64,000 nucleotides of DNA from Diaporthe sp. PMI_573 (taxonomy: Eukaryota; Ascomycota; Sordariomycetes; Diaporthales; Diaporthaceae), in the NCBI GenBank assembly GCA_021399435.1, contig JAJTUP010000023.1:930001-994000 (forward strand), in the 5' to 3' direction. Positions 1 to 11,901 of the stretch are shown piece by piece. A program made the position numbers and the translations under genes. A model generated the notes under the pieces. That model was not told where the DNA came from, made no database searches, and worked only from the letters and a program-made list of their open reading frames with translations. The stretch's first letter is position 1; every line of letters begins with the position of its first letter.

Positions 1-55
1 CACAACCGAACACATCACGACCCGACCCAGCATCTCGTGAGAACCAGCCGCCAAG

Positions 56-1257
56 ATGTCGCTGACGAATTGTCGATTTTACGGTGAGCTGGAGACGACT
101 TGAAGCAACAAATATCGGTCAAGTCAGGTCTAACGCGCCATGATGCAGAGGAGAAGTATCCCGAAGTCGATAGCTTCGTGATGGTCAACGTGAAGCAGGT
201 CCGTCAGCAGAGGACCCCCTCAGCCATATTACCCGCCCCGTGGCAGGGCAACACTGACCTTGGAACCGACAGATCGCCGATATGGGTGCATACGTAAAGC
301 TTCTGGAATACGACAACATGTTTGTACCCGTCGCTCCTGCCGCATCCACAGAGGCTAACAGGCAACAGCGACGGCATGATCCTCCTCTCCGAACTTTCCC
401 GAAGACGTATTCGATCGATCCAGAAGCTTATCCGCGTCGGGAGGAACGAGGTTGTCGTCGTTCTCAGGGTGGACAAGGAAAAGGGGTACATTGATCTGTC
501 CAAGCGTCGAGTCTCCCCCGAGGACATCGTGAAGTGCGACGAGCGGTACAACAAGAGCAAGGTCGTCCACTCAATAATGCGCCACGTCGCCGAGAAGGTC
601 CAGACCCCGATCGAGCAGCTCTACGAGACCATCACATGGCCCCTCAACAGGAAATACGGCCACGCCATCGACGCCTTCAAGCTCAGCATCACGAACCCCG
701 ACGTCTGGCAGGACATCCAGTTCCCCAACGAGGCCATCGCCGAGGAGCTCAAGAGCTACATCTCGAAGAGGCTGACCCCCCAGCCTACGAAGCTCCGTGC
801 CGATATCGAGGTGACGTGCTTCGGCTACGAGGGCATCGACGCCATCAAGACCGCCCTGAGGTGAGACACCCTGGTACCCTGCGCACACCTCCCCCACCAC
901 TGACACGAGACTTCTGTTCACAGGCGCGCCGAGGCCGGCAACACCGAGGACAACCAGGTCAAGGTCAAGCTGGTGTCCCCTCCCTTGTACGTCCTCACCA
1001 GCCAGTGCCTGGACAAGACAGTGGGAATCGCCAGGCTGGAGCAGGCCATCGTCGATGTCCGCACGAGCATCGAGGGCGCCGGCGGCAAACTCACCGTCAA
1101 GATGGAGCCCAAGGCGGTCACGGAGAGCGACGACGCCGAGCTCCAGGCTCTTATGGAGAAGCGCGAGCGGGAGAACGCCGAGGTCAGCGGCGACGAGAGC
1201 ATGAGCGAGTCCGACGAAGGCGTCCCCGCCCCACGCGAGGCCACACGCGAGGTCTAG
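56..1257 (+). CDS. SUI2: Translation initiation factor eIF2 alpha subunit
   Basis: Alpha subunit of eIF2, which delivers initiator tRNA to the 40S ribosome; phosphorylation of its conserved serine by Gcn2-type kinases shuts down general translation. Exons 56-83, 149-198, 273-319, 369-860 and 924-1257 give 316 residues, the usual family length. The N-terminal S1 domain reads [20 protein letters not shown] then [19 protein letters not shown], followed by the regulatory loop [14 protein letters not shown]; the phosphorylatable serine is residue 52 counting Met (Ser51 of the mature protein). The helical and C-terminal alpha/beta domains follow, ending in an acidic tail ([12 protein letters not shown]). 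The ATG at 56 is the only start that joins in frame to the S1 domain. The 49-nt intron 3 has a clear CTAAC branch site. Only 55 nt of leader lies inside the window. Confidence 0.97.
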
Positions 1258-2520
1258 ACGTCTGCTCTTTGCATTTCCGGCGCTGGGACCTAGAGAGGGG
1301 AGACAAAAGTTGTGTGATCTGGCATTTTCTGGCCAAGGATAAGAGTGACTCGTCAGCAAGGGCGAAGTTGACTGCTTGGTGACGACAACGACCATTCGGC
1401 CTGTGGGCCATCTGGTCACGGGCGTCTTGGTGAGCGGGTAGGAGACTGTCAGCGAGCTCCATAGACCACGGAGGCGTTGTGGCTGTCGACAGACCTCCCT
1501 GGTGCTTCAGATAATGGTGGAAAATCAGGACAAGCGAATGAAAGAAAAACACGAAATGAAAAGTGCTGATACTGGCTTATGCTGAGTGCAGTGAGCACAC
1601 TACAGACAGACCCCAAATTGGCCATAAACGTGTTTCCTCGCCAGACAGCTTCCCTAGGCACACGGTACAGGAGACTGGCCACTGCATTGTGAAGCGCATG
1701 CTGTGCACCACGCCGCAGGCCAGCCAGGCTGGTTGATCCCAGCAGGGCGGGTGAACTGGTCCGGATCCCTGCTGATGCCCCACAATGCGCCGTGCCCGCT
1801 CGCAGTAGGCCGGTCCAGAGTCAGCCAGCCCGTCCACCTCACCGGCTGCTTTCTGCCACCCAAACCGAACAGATAGACTGCCACAGACCACGAACCACAG
1901 AACGGCACACCGCAGAACATACTCCAGACTAACAGGGCAGCTTTCTCTCCCACGCCAGGCTTGCGTTTCGCTCGTGTCTTTGTCGTTCGGTGCCGGTGCC
2001 CGTGCCCGTGCCCCTCCCTTAATCCTCCCGGCGTCTGGGGCCCCCACTCTGCCTTCACTGCCTGCTTGCTTGCTGGTTGTCTTCTCAGCTCTCTGCTCTC
2101 TCGCCCTTAATCCCGGCCCTGCCTCTCCACCGGCCGGCTGCGAGTCTAGCACGGCGACTAAAAGCCAAGATCAACATTGTTGGACCCCGCCGCGGCTCTA
2201 TCATCTGAACAATAGGCACGCCCCTCCTCTTGCTTGCGTACCGACCCGTCCGAATTTCAAGCCCTCCACTCTGCCGTTCAACCCTTTTGGCGACTATTGT
2301 GAAGCAGCCAAATTCTGCACAATTATCATTTCGCTATTGTGCAACCACATTCTACCTGAAGAACACCCCTTTTCCTGCGCTTTTGACAACGCCTTGTCTA
2401 TTCAACACAACAGACAATAGCACAGCAGCAGCTCTGATTGCCCGGAAGTCTTCTCGTCCATAAGCGCATTCCCAAAAAACGGGGCCCCTACAAAACCCTC
2501 GTGGGGACCAAGACGACATC
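1258..2520. other. Intergenic region, eIF2alpha 3' end to Yrb2-like 5' end
   Basis: No convincing gene. It holds the 3' UTR of the eIF2alpha gene and the promoter and leader of the next gene. A short GTGCCC-type tandem run lies near 1990-2014. From about 2040 to 2420 the plus strand is C/T-rich, as is usual for fungal leaders. Open frames here have no recognisable domain. Confidence 0.6.
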
Positions 2521-4375
2521 ATGGCCGACGACCCGCCCTCCTCCGGTAACGCCAATCCAGACGATCAACGTTATCAGTCCGAAGCCAAAGTGGAAGACGC
2601 AGACACCAGAGCTGCCAGGGAGGAACTCAGGCACAGTCACATTTCTGACAGCGGCAACAGCGAACCGCAGGCTCCTGGCTCCAAGCAAGACGAGCAGGGC
2701 CAAGACGACGACGACGAGATGAGGCTCCGATCCGGGAGGGAGTTCAACATCCCTCATCCGACCTCCGCGCGCAGAAACGACACCCCTGATCTTGCGCCGC
2801 CCGAGGCCCTGTCCCGAGACGATGCTGGCGAGAGGAAGGTCTCCTCCCCAAAGAAGAAGCGCGCACACGATGAGGTGGAAGCGCACAAGGACTCTGAAGG
2901 CCACGCGAGCAATGGTACAGACTCTGACGGATGGGTAATGGTCGACGAGGGTGACACGAATAAGGGCCGGTCTGAGCCCCAGAAGAAGCGAGCACGCGAC
3001 GAGACGAGCCCCCCTGCGGACATACACCAGGCCCCAGCAACAGTGAGTTTACGGCCTGGAGTGCAGTATACAGCAGGACTTCGTATTGACCTTTGACCTC
3101 CAGAATACCTCAAGTGCCCCCAAGGCCGAACTCTCAGCCAAGGACAGCCAACCTCCACAGACCTCGCCTTCGAAATTCGCCGATTCGGGCTTCGCTAAGC
3201 TAGCCACGTCCTCGGCCTCACCTTTCGCTACGGTTGGAGCCAACAAAAGTGTGTTCGGCGGTGGGGCCACGGCCTCGCCATCACCCTTCGCGAGCTTCGG
3301 CGCACCAGCATCTACGGCAGCAGCCCCGACGTCGACGCCACTCAACCCACCAAAGCTCAGCTTCGGAAGCAAGGACGCCTCGGCGCCATCTCCCTTCGCT
3401 GCCATAAATGGCGCCAAACCGGCCTTGGGCGGCTTCGGAGGAGGTTTCGGTGGCGGCAGCCCGTTCTCTGGCGCGCTTGGTGGAACAGGACCCATGACCG
3501 GCAATTTCGCCTCGCCTGGCCAACCGCCTATCATCAAGAGTGATAAGCCTGCGAAGCCGTTCGGTGCCCCAGAGAGCGATGCTGAGGACGACAGCGAGGA
3601 CGACAGTGATGACGGCGACGACGAGGAGGGTGGTGGCAGTGGTGGGGCCGATGCGGAAAAAGAGAAGGACAAGGACGAGACTGCTAGCACTCACGAATCA
3701 ACGCCTGCCGCCGGAGACGACGAGAAGAAGGGCAAATTCAAGCGAGGTGAGTCTCTCCGTTTCTCTTGGGTAGGTACGCATTCTGACCAGATATCCAGTT
3801 GCCGTCGACGATGGGGAGGCTGGCGAAACCACCATTGTCCAAGTACGGGCGCGCATGTACTATCTCGACAAGACCCCCAACGCGGACAACACGGGGCAGG
3901 TTGGCTGGCGTGAGCGCGGTGTTGGTAACCTGAGGATCAACGTGCCAGAAGAGTCGGTGACGACGGACCCTGAGACTGGCGCCGTGGATCCGAAGTCGTT
4001 CGATCCAGCTGTGCTCAAAGGAAGCACAGCCGAGAACCCGAAGCTTGTTCGGCTGGTCATGCGGCAAGACTCGACGCTGAGGGTCATCCTGAACACGGTG
4101 ATGGTAGCAGGCATGAACTTTCAACTCAACGAGGGCTTCAAGACGTGGAGCGTGCTGTTCACGGCCATCGAGGGCGACGATGGCCAGTACGTGCCGATAA
4201 CTATGAAGGTAGGGTTCTTGTCACACTTCTCTGCGCGGACTTGCACGAGGCACCCGTACTGACCAAGTCGTCACAGATGAGCGCACAGAATGCAGGGAAC
4301 TTTGTTGACAAGGTGGAGCTGGTCAAGAAAAAGCTAAAGGAACAAGCCGCTAAGGATGAGAAAGCCAAGGCATAA
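2521..4375 (+). CDS. Ran-binding (RanBP1-domain) protein, Yrb2/Hba1/RanBP3-like
   Basis: Exons 2521-3042, 3104-3746, 3799-4208 and 4277-4375 give 557 residues. The N-terminal third is disordered and acidic with two basic nuclear-localisation-like clusters (PKKKRAHDE and PQKKRARDE). A middle FG-rich segment follows (SPFATVGANKSVFGGG, SPFASFG, KLSFGSK, GGFGGGFGGGSPF), then an acidic stretch (SDAEDDSEDDSDDGDDEEGG). The C-terminal RanBP1 fold is recognised by VDDGEAGETTIVQVRARMYY, GWRERGVGNLRIN, RLVMRQDSTLRVILN and NEGFKTWSVLFTA. NLS plus FG repeats plus a C-terminal Ran-binding domain is the arrangement of yeast Yrb2, fission yeast Hba1 and RanBP3, cofactors of Crm1-dependent nuclear export. A Nup2-like nucleoporin is the alternative, but the short FG region and overall size favour Yrb2. 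Confidence 0.85.
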
Positions 4376-5115
4376 GTCCTTGATCTGGATGTTTTGGAGT
4401 AAAGTGCGCCTCGAGTGGCGCATACTTTCATACTTTCATACGTTCCTCGTCGAGGAACTGCATTGAGTCTCGGATACACACGGTCGGTCCACAATACACA
4501 TGAGAAAAGACGGTTTGGTTTGAGTACAAAGGTGTTGTTGCTTGGTGGCCCAAGCATTGGAATACCCGAGATCCCCCTCTACTTTCCTATTTCCTTTACG
4601 ATCAAGGGGGAATGTGACATTGGTGGCATCGGGACCTATCTGCGTGCGCGCCCTGGTATGCGAGCACCGTGTTGGGCTTGCCATGTATATACCATAAGAT
4701 TATTTGGTCTGCAGTGATCAGAGGACGGTTCAGTGGCACAACGACACCAAAAGATAGAGTCAGGGGCGGAACTAGACTAACAAGATGGCCGTCAGGGAGT
4801 AACAACGACCAATTAAACCTATGAAGCATGTGTGTGTGCTATCACCACCCAACGGTGATATATTCCAGTGCCCATAGACAAAGATATGAAACAGCAGGTA
4901 CATTTTGCGTATACTTACAGGTCCGTTTCCTGAACAGTCTTTGTCTTGGGCCTGCGAGAAAGCACGTGGGCGCGCGTCAGCCCCGCGCGGAAACTACCCG
5001 TCTCGCCACTCCTTGGCGGCGACTTTCACGTCTCCTTTATGCGCTCTCAAGGTACGAAAACCCACGACAGGCCCCGCGGATGGCTGCCAACTCCTTTCAA
5101 TCATAATGTGACACC
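4376..5115. other. Intergenic region
   Basis: 740 nt between tandem genes, holding the 3' UTR of the Ran-binding protein gene and the promoter of the Hrq1 gene. No gene, repeat or structural RNA was recognised. Confidence 0.6.
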
Positions 5116-8100
5116 ATGCCATCCACCCAAGGACCTCCGCTACACGCCCGCAATGTCCGTTCAGGCAGGGGCAGCAAGAGGAAGCGATCAGTCGATGTTC
5201 CCGAGGCGACTGATCCGTCATTGAACCCGACTGTCGTGCCTGCTGAGGAGGATGCTGCAGCAGCACCTGATGCCCCCGTAGTGAAGGTCGAGGATGAAGA
5301 CGAGCCTTCGCTCTCAGCAGCTCCAAAGCCCCGTCGAGGGCAAAAAGGAGGCAAGAAACCAAAGCTACAGAAATCAACGTCCACCGTTGAGCAAGTCAAG
5401 TGCGTCATCGAATGGCCGCCCTACTTCAAGTCTCTGGAGACCACGCACCGCGCCCTCAACCTTGTGTTCACATTCTGCTGCACACGCAAGCACCTGATCA
5501 CGACCTTTGATACGATCCAGTCGGCCGTCGAGAGTCACACCAAACGCGAGCTTGAAATCGCTGACGTCGCCGCCATCGCGGCCCTGCGTCCGGACGGCAT
5601 CAACTTTGGCTATGTGGACGAGGTGATGCTGCAGATTGACGTCAAAGGCTCCGAGAGGAATGACGCCTTCCTGACAGGCAAGGGCGGCCGGGGCTACAAG
5701 AACCAAGGCCTTGCCGCCGATGCCAGCGTGGGTGGGATTACCGGCACGGAAGAATTGGGCGCGAGGGGCCACCCTGACGATGATCAGGGGGTAGTGGGCA
5801 GCAAGGAGGTGCTCTACTTTGAGTTCATCGACGGAGACCTCAAGAGGCAGGTCCAGTGCCGCAAGACGGGCGAGCCAACCAAGCCATCGAGGAAGCTGCG
5901 CGAGGAGGAACTCAAGATCCCCGTGTACAGCCAGAAGCAGATGACGGGGCTGATCGAGAAGCGCAACGCCAAGTTTACCAGCGCCGTGAACGAGTTCATC
6001 AACAAGTGCGTCGAGCAGAGCCTGGACCCAGAGGTGGCGCTGAAGAGCGAGGCGGAAGCCTTCGTGCCCGTCCCGAGCGAGGCCACCCGGGAGAGCACGC
6101 CACGGCCAGCCCTGAGCAGCACGCTGCCCGAGACGATACCCAAGGAGAGAAAGAGCATACCTGAGATCGTGCAGGAGCTGAAGGACAGCCCCTGGTATAC
6201 GGGACAGATCGTGCCCGACGGTCACAGAGTATTTGAGGTTCAGGAGCCGGTGTTTGGCGACCTCAACTTCCTGCTCAGTCAGGACCTGGTGAACGCCCTT
6301 TACAATGCAAAGGGAATAACTCAGTTCTTTGCACACCAGGCCGAAGCCATTAACAATCTGCATGACGGCCACCACGTTGTCATCTCCACATCCACGAGCT
6401 CTGGCAAGTCGCTCATCTACCAATTGCCCGTCTTGCACGCCTTGGAGCAGGACCCAAACACCAGGGCAATGTACATCTTCCCCACCAAAGCATTGGCACA
6501 GGACCAGAGGCGAAGCCTTAAGGATATGCTCTCATATTTGCCAGGCCTGGAAAACACGCTCGTGGACACCTTCGACGGCGACACGCCGTGGAAGGAGCGC
6601 AACATGATCCGCGACGAGGCGCGCATCATTTTCACGAACCCGGACATGCTGCATATCTCCATCCTACCGCAGGAGGAGCGCTGGAGGACGTTCCTCCAGA
6701 ACCTCAAGTACGTCGTCGTCGACGAGCTGCACTACTACAATGGCCTGGTGGGCAGCCACGTCGCCTTCATCATGCGGCGGCTGCGCCGAATCTGCGCCGC
6801 CGTGGGCAACAGGAGGGTCAAGTTTGTGAGCTGCTCTGCGACCGTGGCGAACCCGCGGGAGCACTTTGGCACCATCTTCGGCATTGACGACGTCCACCTC
6901 GTCGACTTCGACGGGAGTCCTTCTGGCAGGAAGGAGTTCCTCTGCTGGAACACGCCGTACAAAGACCCCGGAGACCCGACGAGCGGCAGGGGCAACACCA
7001 AGTTTGAGTGTGCTAGGCTATTCTGTCAGCTCATACTACGGGGAGTGAGGGTCATTGCGTTCACCAGGGTGCGAGAGCAGTGTGAGAAGCTCGTAGGTGC
7101 GGTAAAGTATGAGCTGGAGAGATTGGGCCGCGGCGATTGCATCAACCGCGTGATGGGTTACCGGGGCGGGTATACAGCCCAGGACCGCCGGCGGATCGAG
7201 ACTGAGATGTTTGAGGGGAAGCTCATTGGGATCATTGCCACCACGGCCCTCGAGCTAGGCGTTGATATTGGCAGCCTTGATGCTGTTATGACCTGGGGCT
7301 TTCCGTACACCATTTCAAACCTCCGGCAGCAGAGTGGGCGAGCGGGGAGAAGGAACAAGGACTCATTGTCCATCCTCGTTGGTGACTGCTTCCCTACGGA
7401 CCAGCACTTCATGCAGAATCCGGATGAGCTGTTCACCAGGCCCAACGCGGAGCTGCAAGTGGACTTGGACAACATGATGGTTCGGGAGGGACACATACAG
7501 TGTGCGGCTTATGAGATGCCGATACGACCGAAGGAGGATGCGAAGTACTTTGGCGAGGACATTGAGAAACTCTGCAGGGAGCGCCTCGTCAAAGATGATT
7601 CAGGTTTCTACCATAGCCACGAGCGGTTCCGGCCGCAACCTTCGAAATTTGTTTCAATCCGAGACACGGAGGAGGATCACTTCGCCATCATCGACATCAC
7701 GCACGGGCGAAACGTGGTGCTCGAAGAGCTCGAGGCCTCCCGTGCAACATTCACAATCTACGACGGCGCCATCTTCCTACACCAGGGCGTCACATACCTG
7801 GTCCGGGAGGTCAACCCGGAAAAGCAGATGGCCCGCGTCGAGAAGGTCAAGGTGGACTGGACCACGACGCAGCGCGATTACACCGACATCGACCCGGTCG
7901 AGACGGAAGCCATCCGCAGGATCAAAGGGTCGCAGTCGCGCGCCTTCTTCGGCACGATCAAGATCAAGCAGGTGGTCTTTGGCTACTTCAAGGTGGACCG
8001 GCAGAACCGCGTGCTGGACGCGGTGCACGTCGACAACCCTCCCGTGGTGCGCTTCAGCAAGGGCATGTGGATCGACCTGCCCAAGCGGGCCCTCGAGATC

Positions 8101-8667
8101 CTCGAGTCGCGGCGGCTGCACGTCGCGGGGGCCCTCCACGCGGCCGAGCACGCCATGATGAGCCTGGTGCCCAACTTCGTGATGAGCATGCCCGGGGACG
8201 TGAGGACCGAGTGCAAGAACAGCCTCAAGGAGTTCGCAGCACAAAACTCGAGCCGCAAGCGGCCCGCGCGCCTCACCTTCTACGACGCCAAGGGCGGCGC
8301 GGGGGGCAGCGGCATCAACACCAAGGCGTTCGAGTTCGTCGACGTGCTCCTGCGGCAGGCCCTGGACCGCGTCGAGGCGTGCTGCTGCCCTTCCGGGTGC
8401 CCCGAGTGCGTCGCCAGCGAGTTCTGCAAGCACGCCAACGAGGTCATGAGCAAGGCCGGCGCGGGCGTCGTGCTCCGCTGCCTGCTCGACCTCGAGGTTG
8501 ATGTCGACGCGCTGCCCATGGGGCCTGAGGAGGGCTGGAACGGCGCCGTCGAGATGGTCGAGACTATCGTGCTTGCCACGCCTGTGCGGCCGCGGGATCG
8601 TGCGGCTTTGAGGCTTATTGATATCAAGGAGGAGGAGGTTGATGAGCCTGTTGTTTTGCCTGAGTGA
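5116..8667 (+). CDS. HRQ1: RecQ4-like ATP-dependent 3'-5' DNA helicase Hrq1
   Basis: Single-exon gene of 1183 residues. The basic N-terminus (SGRGSKRKRSVDV, PRRGQKGGKKPKLQ) precedes a conserved segment typical of Hrq1 proteins (VIEWPPYFKSLETTHRALN, about residues 96-170). The helicase core follows: motif I TSTSSGKSLIYQLP near residue 424, motif II VVDELHYYNG near 534, motif III SCSATVANP near 571, motif V TTALELGVDIGSLD near 707 and motif VI QQSGRAGRR near 737. The C-terminal part has the family cysteine cluster (ACCCPSGCPEC then a Cys after SEF, about residues 1088-1105), which coordinates metal in Hrq1/MrfA proteins. Known family role: genome stability and DNA interstrand crosslink repair in the nucleus. 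The ATG at 5116 follows a pyrimidine-rich leader and is the first in frame. Confidence 0.93.
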   Translation: MPSTQGPPLHARNVRSGRGSKRKRSVDVPEATDPSLNPTVVPAEEDAAAAPDAPVVKVEDEDEPSLSAAPKPRRGQKGGKKPKLQKSTSTVEQVKCVIEWPPYFKSLETTHRALNLVFTFCCTRKHLITTFDTIQSAVESHTKRELEIADVAAIAALRPDGINFGYVDEVMLQIDVKGSERNDAFLTGKGGRGYKNQGLAADASVGGITGTEELGARGHPDDDQGVVGSKEVLYFEFIDGDLKRQVQCRKTGEPTKPSRKLREEELKIPVYSQKQMTGLIEKRNAKFTSAVNEFINKCVEQSLDPEVALKSEAEAFVPVPSEATRESTPRPALSSTLPETIPKERKSIPEIVQELKDSPWYTGQIVPDGHRVFEVQEPVFGDLNFLLSQDLVNALYNAKGITQFFAHQAEAINNLHDGHHVVISTSTSSGKSLIYQLPVLHALEQDPNTRAMYIFPTKALAQDQRRSLKDMLSYLPGLENTLVDTFDGDTPWKERNMIRDEARIIFTNPDMLHISILPQEERWRTFLQNLKYVVVDELHYYNGLVGSHVAFIMRRLRRICAAVGNRRVKFVSCSATVANPREHFGTIFGIDDVHLVDFDGSPSGRKEFLCWNTPYKDPGDPTSGRGNTKFECARLFCQLILRGVRVIAFTRVREQCEKLVGAVKYELERLGRGDCINRVMGYRGGYTAQDRRRIETEMFEGKLIGIIATTALELGVDIGSLDAVMTWGFPYTISNLRQQSGRAGRRNKDSLSILVGDCFPTDQHFMQNPDELFTRPNAELQVDLDNMMVREGHIQCAAYEMPIRPKEDAKYFGEDIEKLCRERLVKDDSGFYHSHERFRPQPSKFVSIRDTEEDHFAIIDITHGRNVVLEELEASRATFTIYDGAIFLHQGVTYLVREVNPEKQMARVEKVKVDWTTTQRDYTDIDPVETEAIRRIKGSQSRAFFGTIKIKQVVFGYFKVDRQNRVLDAVHVDNPPVVRFSKGMWIDLPKRALEILESRRLHVAGALHAAEHAMMSLVPNFVMSMPGDVRTECKNSLKEFAAQNSSRKRPARLTFYDAKGGAGGSGINTKAFEFVDVLLRQALDRVEACCCPSGCPECVASEFCKHANEVMSKAGAGVVLRCLLDLEVDVDALPMGPEEGWNGAVEMVETIVLATPVRPRDRAALRLIDIKEEEVDEPVVLPE

Positions 8668-9306
8668 TTATCCGTATTATACGCCCACGTGGCGAGAGGA
8701 TATTTCCACCACTGCGTTCGTGGCTGTAACAAAGGGATGGAATTGAAGAATCCTTGGCCTTACGGTGCTTAAAGGCCTGCTGGATCCTGTGGAGTAGATA
8801 TGTAGACCGGAACAGACGTTACGTAGATGAAGACGTGAATGCATTTTACTTGCAGTTTGCAAGATTGACCAAGGGGAAATTCCGCCGCTGTTGAACATCG
8901 TACTGAAAGTTTGGAACCGTGGTCTGGTGAAATTACCCAGCGCGAGATACAGAGGCAGTGACAAGACGCTTGCAGTAATGGATAAACATGGAGAGATTGG
9001 TAGTCGCGTCAATTTTTGTAAATGATGTATAGACCTTATACAAGGCACACAGGGCGATTGCAAATGAATGCCTCGAGAGGAAGCAAAACTTGCCAGAAGG
9101 ATGTTGTTCTAGATGACATGCGCGCACACCCACATGTGCATGTGCGCAGTTAACATCCATCCCGAAGACAGATTGCTCCAAGGCATTTCAAGCCGTCATT
9201 TCTCATTGATCTACGTGCCTATCCTGAACCTGGCCACCGTCTCAAATACCGTGTCAGCACCAGAAACAATCACAGGAGGCCGGGCACGCGGTTTTGTAAT
9301 TCGGGC
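8668..9306. other. Intergenic region between Hrq1 and the small Cys-rich gene
   Basis: The two genes converge here, so the stretch should carry both 3' UTRs. Alternating CA/TG sequence (cacacccacatgtgcatgtg) lies near 9125-9145. Nothing else was recognised. Confidence 0.5.
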
Positions 9307-9441
9307 TCAGTCGTAATTGACCCAATAGACCCTCCCGGTAGTCTGGGTACCACAGCAAATCATCCTGCCCTTGATATCACAAAAATACCACCTGCCGTTG
9401 TTATGGCAAGGGTCGCCGTGGCAGACCGATTGGTATGCCAT
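9307..9441 (-). CDS. Small cysteine-rich protein, 44 residues, unknown function
   Basis: The frame encodes a 44-residue protein starting MAYQSVCHGDPCHNNGRW and ending RVYWVNYD. Cysteines are at 7, 12, 22, 30 and 31 (C-x4-C-x9-C-x7-CC), with His at 8 and 13, so metal binding or disulphide bonding is possible. No signal peptide or membrane segment is visible. Support for a real gene: the minus strand has a TATAAAAA box at 9776-9783, then a C/T-rich stretch and an A/C-rich leader as in other fungal promoters, and the roughly 300 nt between that box and the start contains no ATG at all, so this ATG would be the first in the transcript. The frame is open further upstream without another Met. I do not recognise the family; no function is assigned. 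An additional upstream exon cannot be excluded. Confidence 0.5.
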   Translation of the reverse strand: MAYQSVCHGDPCHNNGRWYFCDIKGRMICCGTQTTGRVYWVNYD

Positions 9442-9775
9442 TGCTTGGGTAGGTTCGAGAGGTCGGGACTGTCGTTGTGTGAGAGATTCTCCAAATGCCG
9501 TGTTACTTGGACGTTAGCGTACGTTGATTCTGTGAACTGCGACTAAGTGGAAACGCCGTAGCTCAGCCAATGGTCTTAGTTGAGATCGCGGTTTGGATGA
9601 TGCCGATGGATTACTGCAGAAGGATCGGAAAGATTGCCTACTGCTGTTGAGTTGAAGCCGTTGGGTTTTGAATTCTGGGTGCGGTCGAATTGAAAATGAT
9701 GTTCTCGTTGTGGCGTGACCGATTGTCGTATCCTGAGAATCTTGAAAGAGAGAAAGAGGCCAGTAGATCAGGTGC

Positions 9776-9783
9776 TTTTTATA
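9776..9783 (-). promoter_or_regulatory. TATA box of the small Cys-rich gene
   Basis: TATAAAAA on the minus strand, 335 nt before the ATG at 9441, followed by a C/T-rich run (ctctttctctctttc). The spacing predicts a long AUG-free 5' leader. Confidence 0.5.
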
Positions 9784-11901
9784 GTTTTGGGGATAGATTA
9801 TGTTGTGTGATGCCAGACTCTCTGGCTGTAAAACTCAATGATCAAGACTGGGTATGACGACATATACATGCGGTCACTTGTACTGGTTCTGCGAGTACGG
9901 GCAGGAAATACAGTCACAAATTGAAGGTAGATGTGAATCAATAGACAATCCAGCACTCACATTGTCATTATGTCCATGAAGTCATCGTTAAAAGCATCGG
10001 TGGCCGCCCTGTTATGATTCCACAGGATTAGCTGGTCAGCCACCATCGTTGAATCACCTGGGCATGACTGTGCCAAGCCAGTCATGTGCGGTATGCTCAA
10101 AACCACGAGTCTCCAGCCCAATCTACTCACAAGAAACGCAAAATGTTGATACATGATTGAACAAATCCGTCTGACCAAATAGATGTCCATGCCACAGAAC
10201 TCCGTCTCCTCATTTTTCGTAACAAAGTCGTAGACACTTTACCCTGAGACTTTTATTCGGTCTCTCAATGTCCATGCGAGAAATAACGAGATGTCGTGCC
10301 TCAGTGTCTGACCTGTCTGCTCGAGCCAGCTGTGCCTAATTAGACAGCAAAAGATGGCTGGCACGCACAGCTGATATGCGTTATGGTTTTTGGTACACAC
10401 GAATTTGTGTTGCCCATACTTAAGCGGAATGCCTTCCCCAATCGTCTGTCAGATCGATACCCTGGCTCAAGCTGCAGCCCACGCATGAACTTCGCTTGGG
10501 AGATCGGTCTCCAGATGCAGCAAGAGCTTGTTGAATGCCAATGCGCAACTTCCGGAGACTGGTTGTCTCTCGCCACAGTGCCACGCAGGATTTTGCATGC
10601 AGGAACAATATCAGATTCGGAGGTTCTGGTCTGCCTGTGGTCGGTATTCTGAAGTGTGATGTCGGCCAGATCATTGCTGGTGGCCCCAAGCAGTGGTTGG
10701 GCCTTGTTGGCATCTCGGGTCTTTCGCAAGAACGGGCAGTAGTGCCCAAAAAGGATTCAAAGATCATAAAACTTCCGCAATCTCGTCCAATTCTGATGGC
10801 GTCAAACCTGAAGGATACAACTCCCCTCGCCATCGAGTCTGGAGCATCAGAGGCAGGCGACACAACATACAGATGGACAAACATGATGCTACATGTCTCA
10901 CATCATACCCTTCAACCTGTAGACAAGTTCAGTGATAAAATCAATAAATACGATAGGCAGCTCACGTTGTTTCATTCACACTATAATCAGAAAATCAATG
11001 TGCTTATATGCGGATAACGCATGGGTATATTAAGCAAGACTTGTTGCTCAGGATGGATGATCCAACCCCGGTGGAGCTGCTATGATTATGTGGGCACTAG
11101 GATAAGTCTCTGAACAAATACATGACATCGAGTCAATGGAATTCGACTATGGGTCCGTATGAAGCCTAAATTCCTGTTGTCAAGGTCTTGTTGCAGGACG
11201 TAGCAAACACTAGGCCTCCCAGTCGGCGGTGGTTCTGGCGCACAGTATTGAGGTGTTGGTAAGGAGAAACCCCAACCCAAGTGGCCAACTCACTGACTCC
11301 TAATGACTGATTTAACCTTATCCGATGGGCACCTCCTGCCGTGGCAAATAGACCGGGCGCTAATGACGCCAGCCAAGCGAGCGGTATCCTGCGAAGGGGT
11401 TGCTCTGATCTCTGAGCCCACCGCTATCCGCACCTCGTAGTTACGACGGCGCCTCGCTGAAGGGGTCGGCAAGGAGTCAACGAAGAGCGAATTAATTCAA
11501 GTCGATCATCTCGTGGACACACGACTTGTGGATTGTGAAGCATACAGTTTCAGGACCAGACATGCGCTGTGGACTCGCCCCGGTGTGACTCACTACCCCA
11601 CACCACCAAACTTCCCGCACTGTCGCCCGCGAGCTTGCCAAAAGGGGCAACTTTGTCTGGGTGGGTGGAGGCCTGTTTGGTATCATCCCGTCCACCATAG
11701 GGAACTGTGTGCCCATCTCCCTGTGCGATCCAATATAAGGTGAGCTTTCGGGGGACGAAAACCAATGCGACTTGGAGTTGCCATATTCGTATCCAGTTGT
11801 GGTTTGTTTTAGGGCTGTAAACCGTGTCACTTCACAAGCATTGCCCGATACTATCGCCCTCAAACTCTTTTGCAATCCGTTCATTTCTCTTCGATTTCAC
11901 G
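9784..11901. other. Gene-poor intergenic region
   Basis: About 2.1 kb with no recognisable gene. Open frames at 10340-11017 and 11290-11884 on both strands show no domain, start context or intron pattern that I could support. The right end is the promoter and leader of the ABCF gene; the left end is promoter DNA of the small Cys-rich gene. Confidence 0.5.

Noticed and set aside
5374..8433. Long minus-strand frames (354 and 218 codons) inside the Hrq1 gene
   Set aside because: They mirror the GC-rich codon pattern of the true gene and show no domain. Similar antisense frames at 571-1419 and 47738-48625 are rejected for the same reason.
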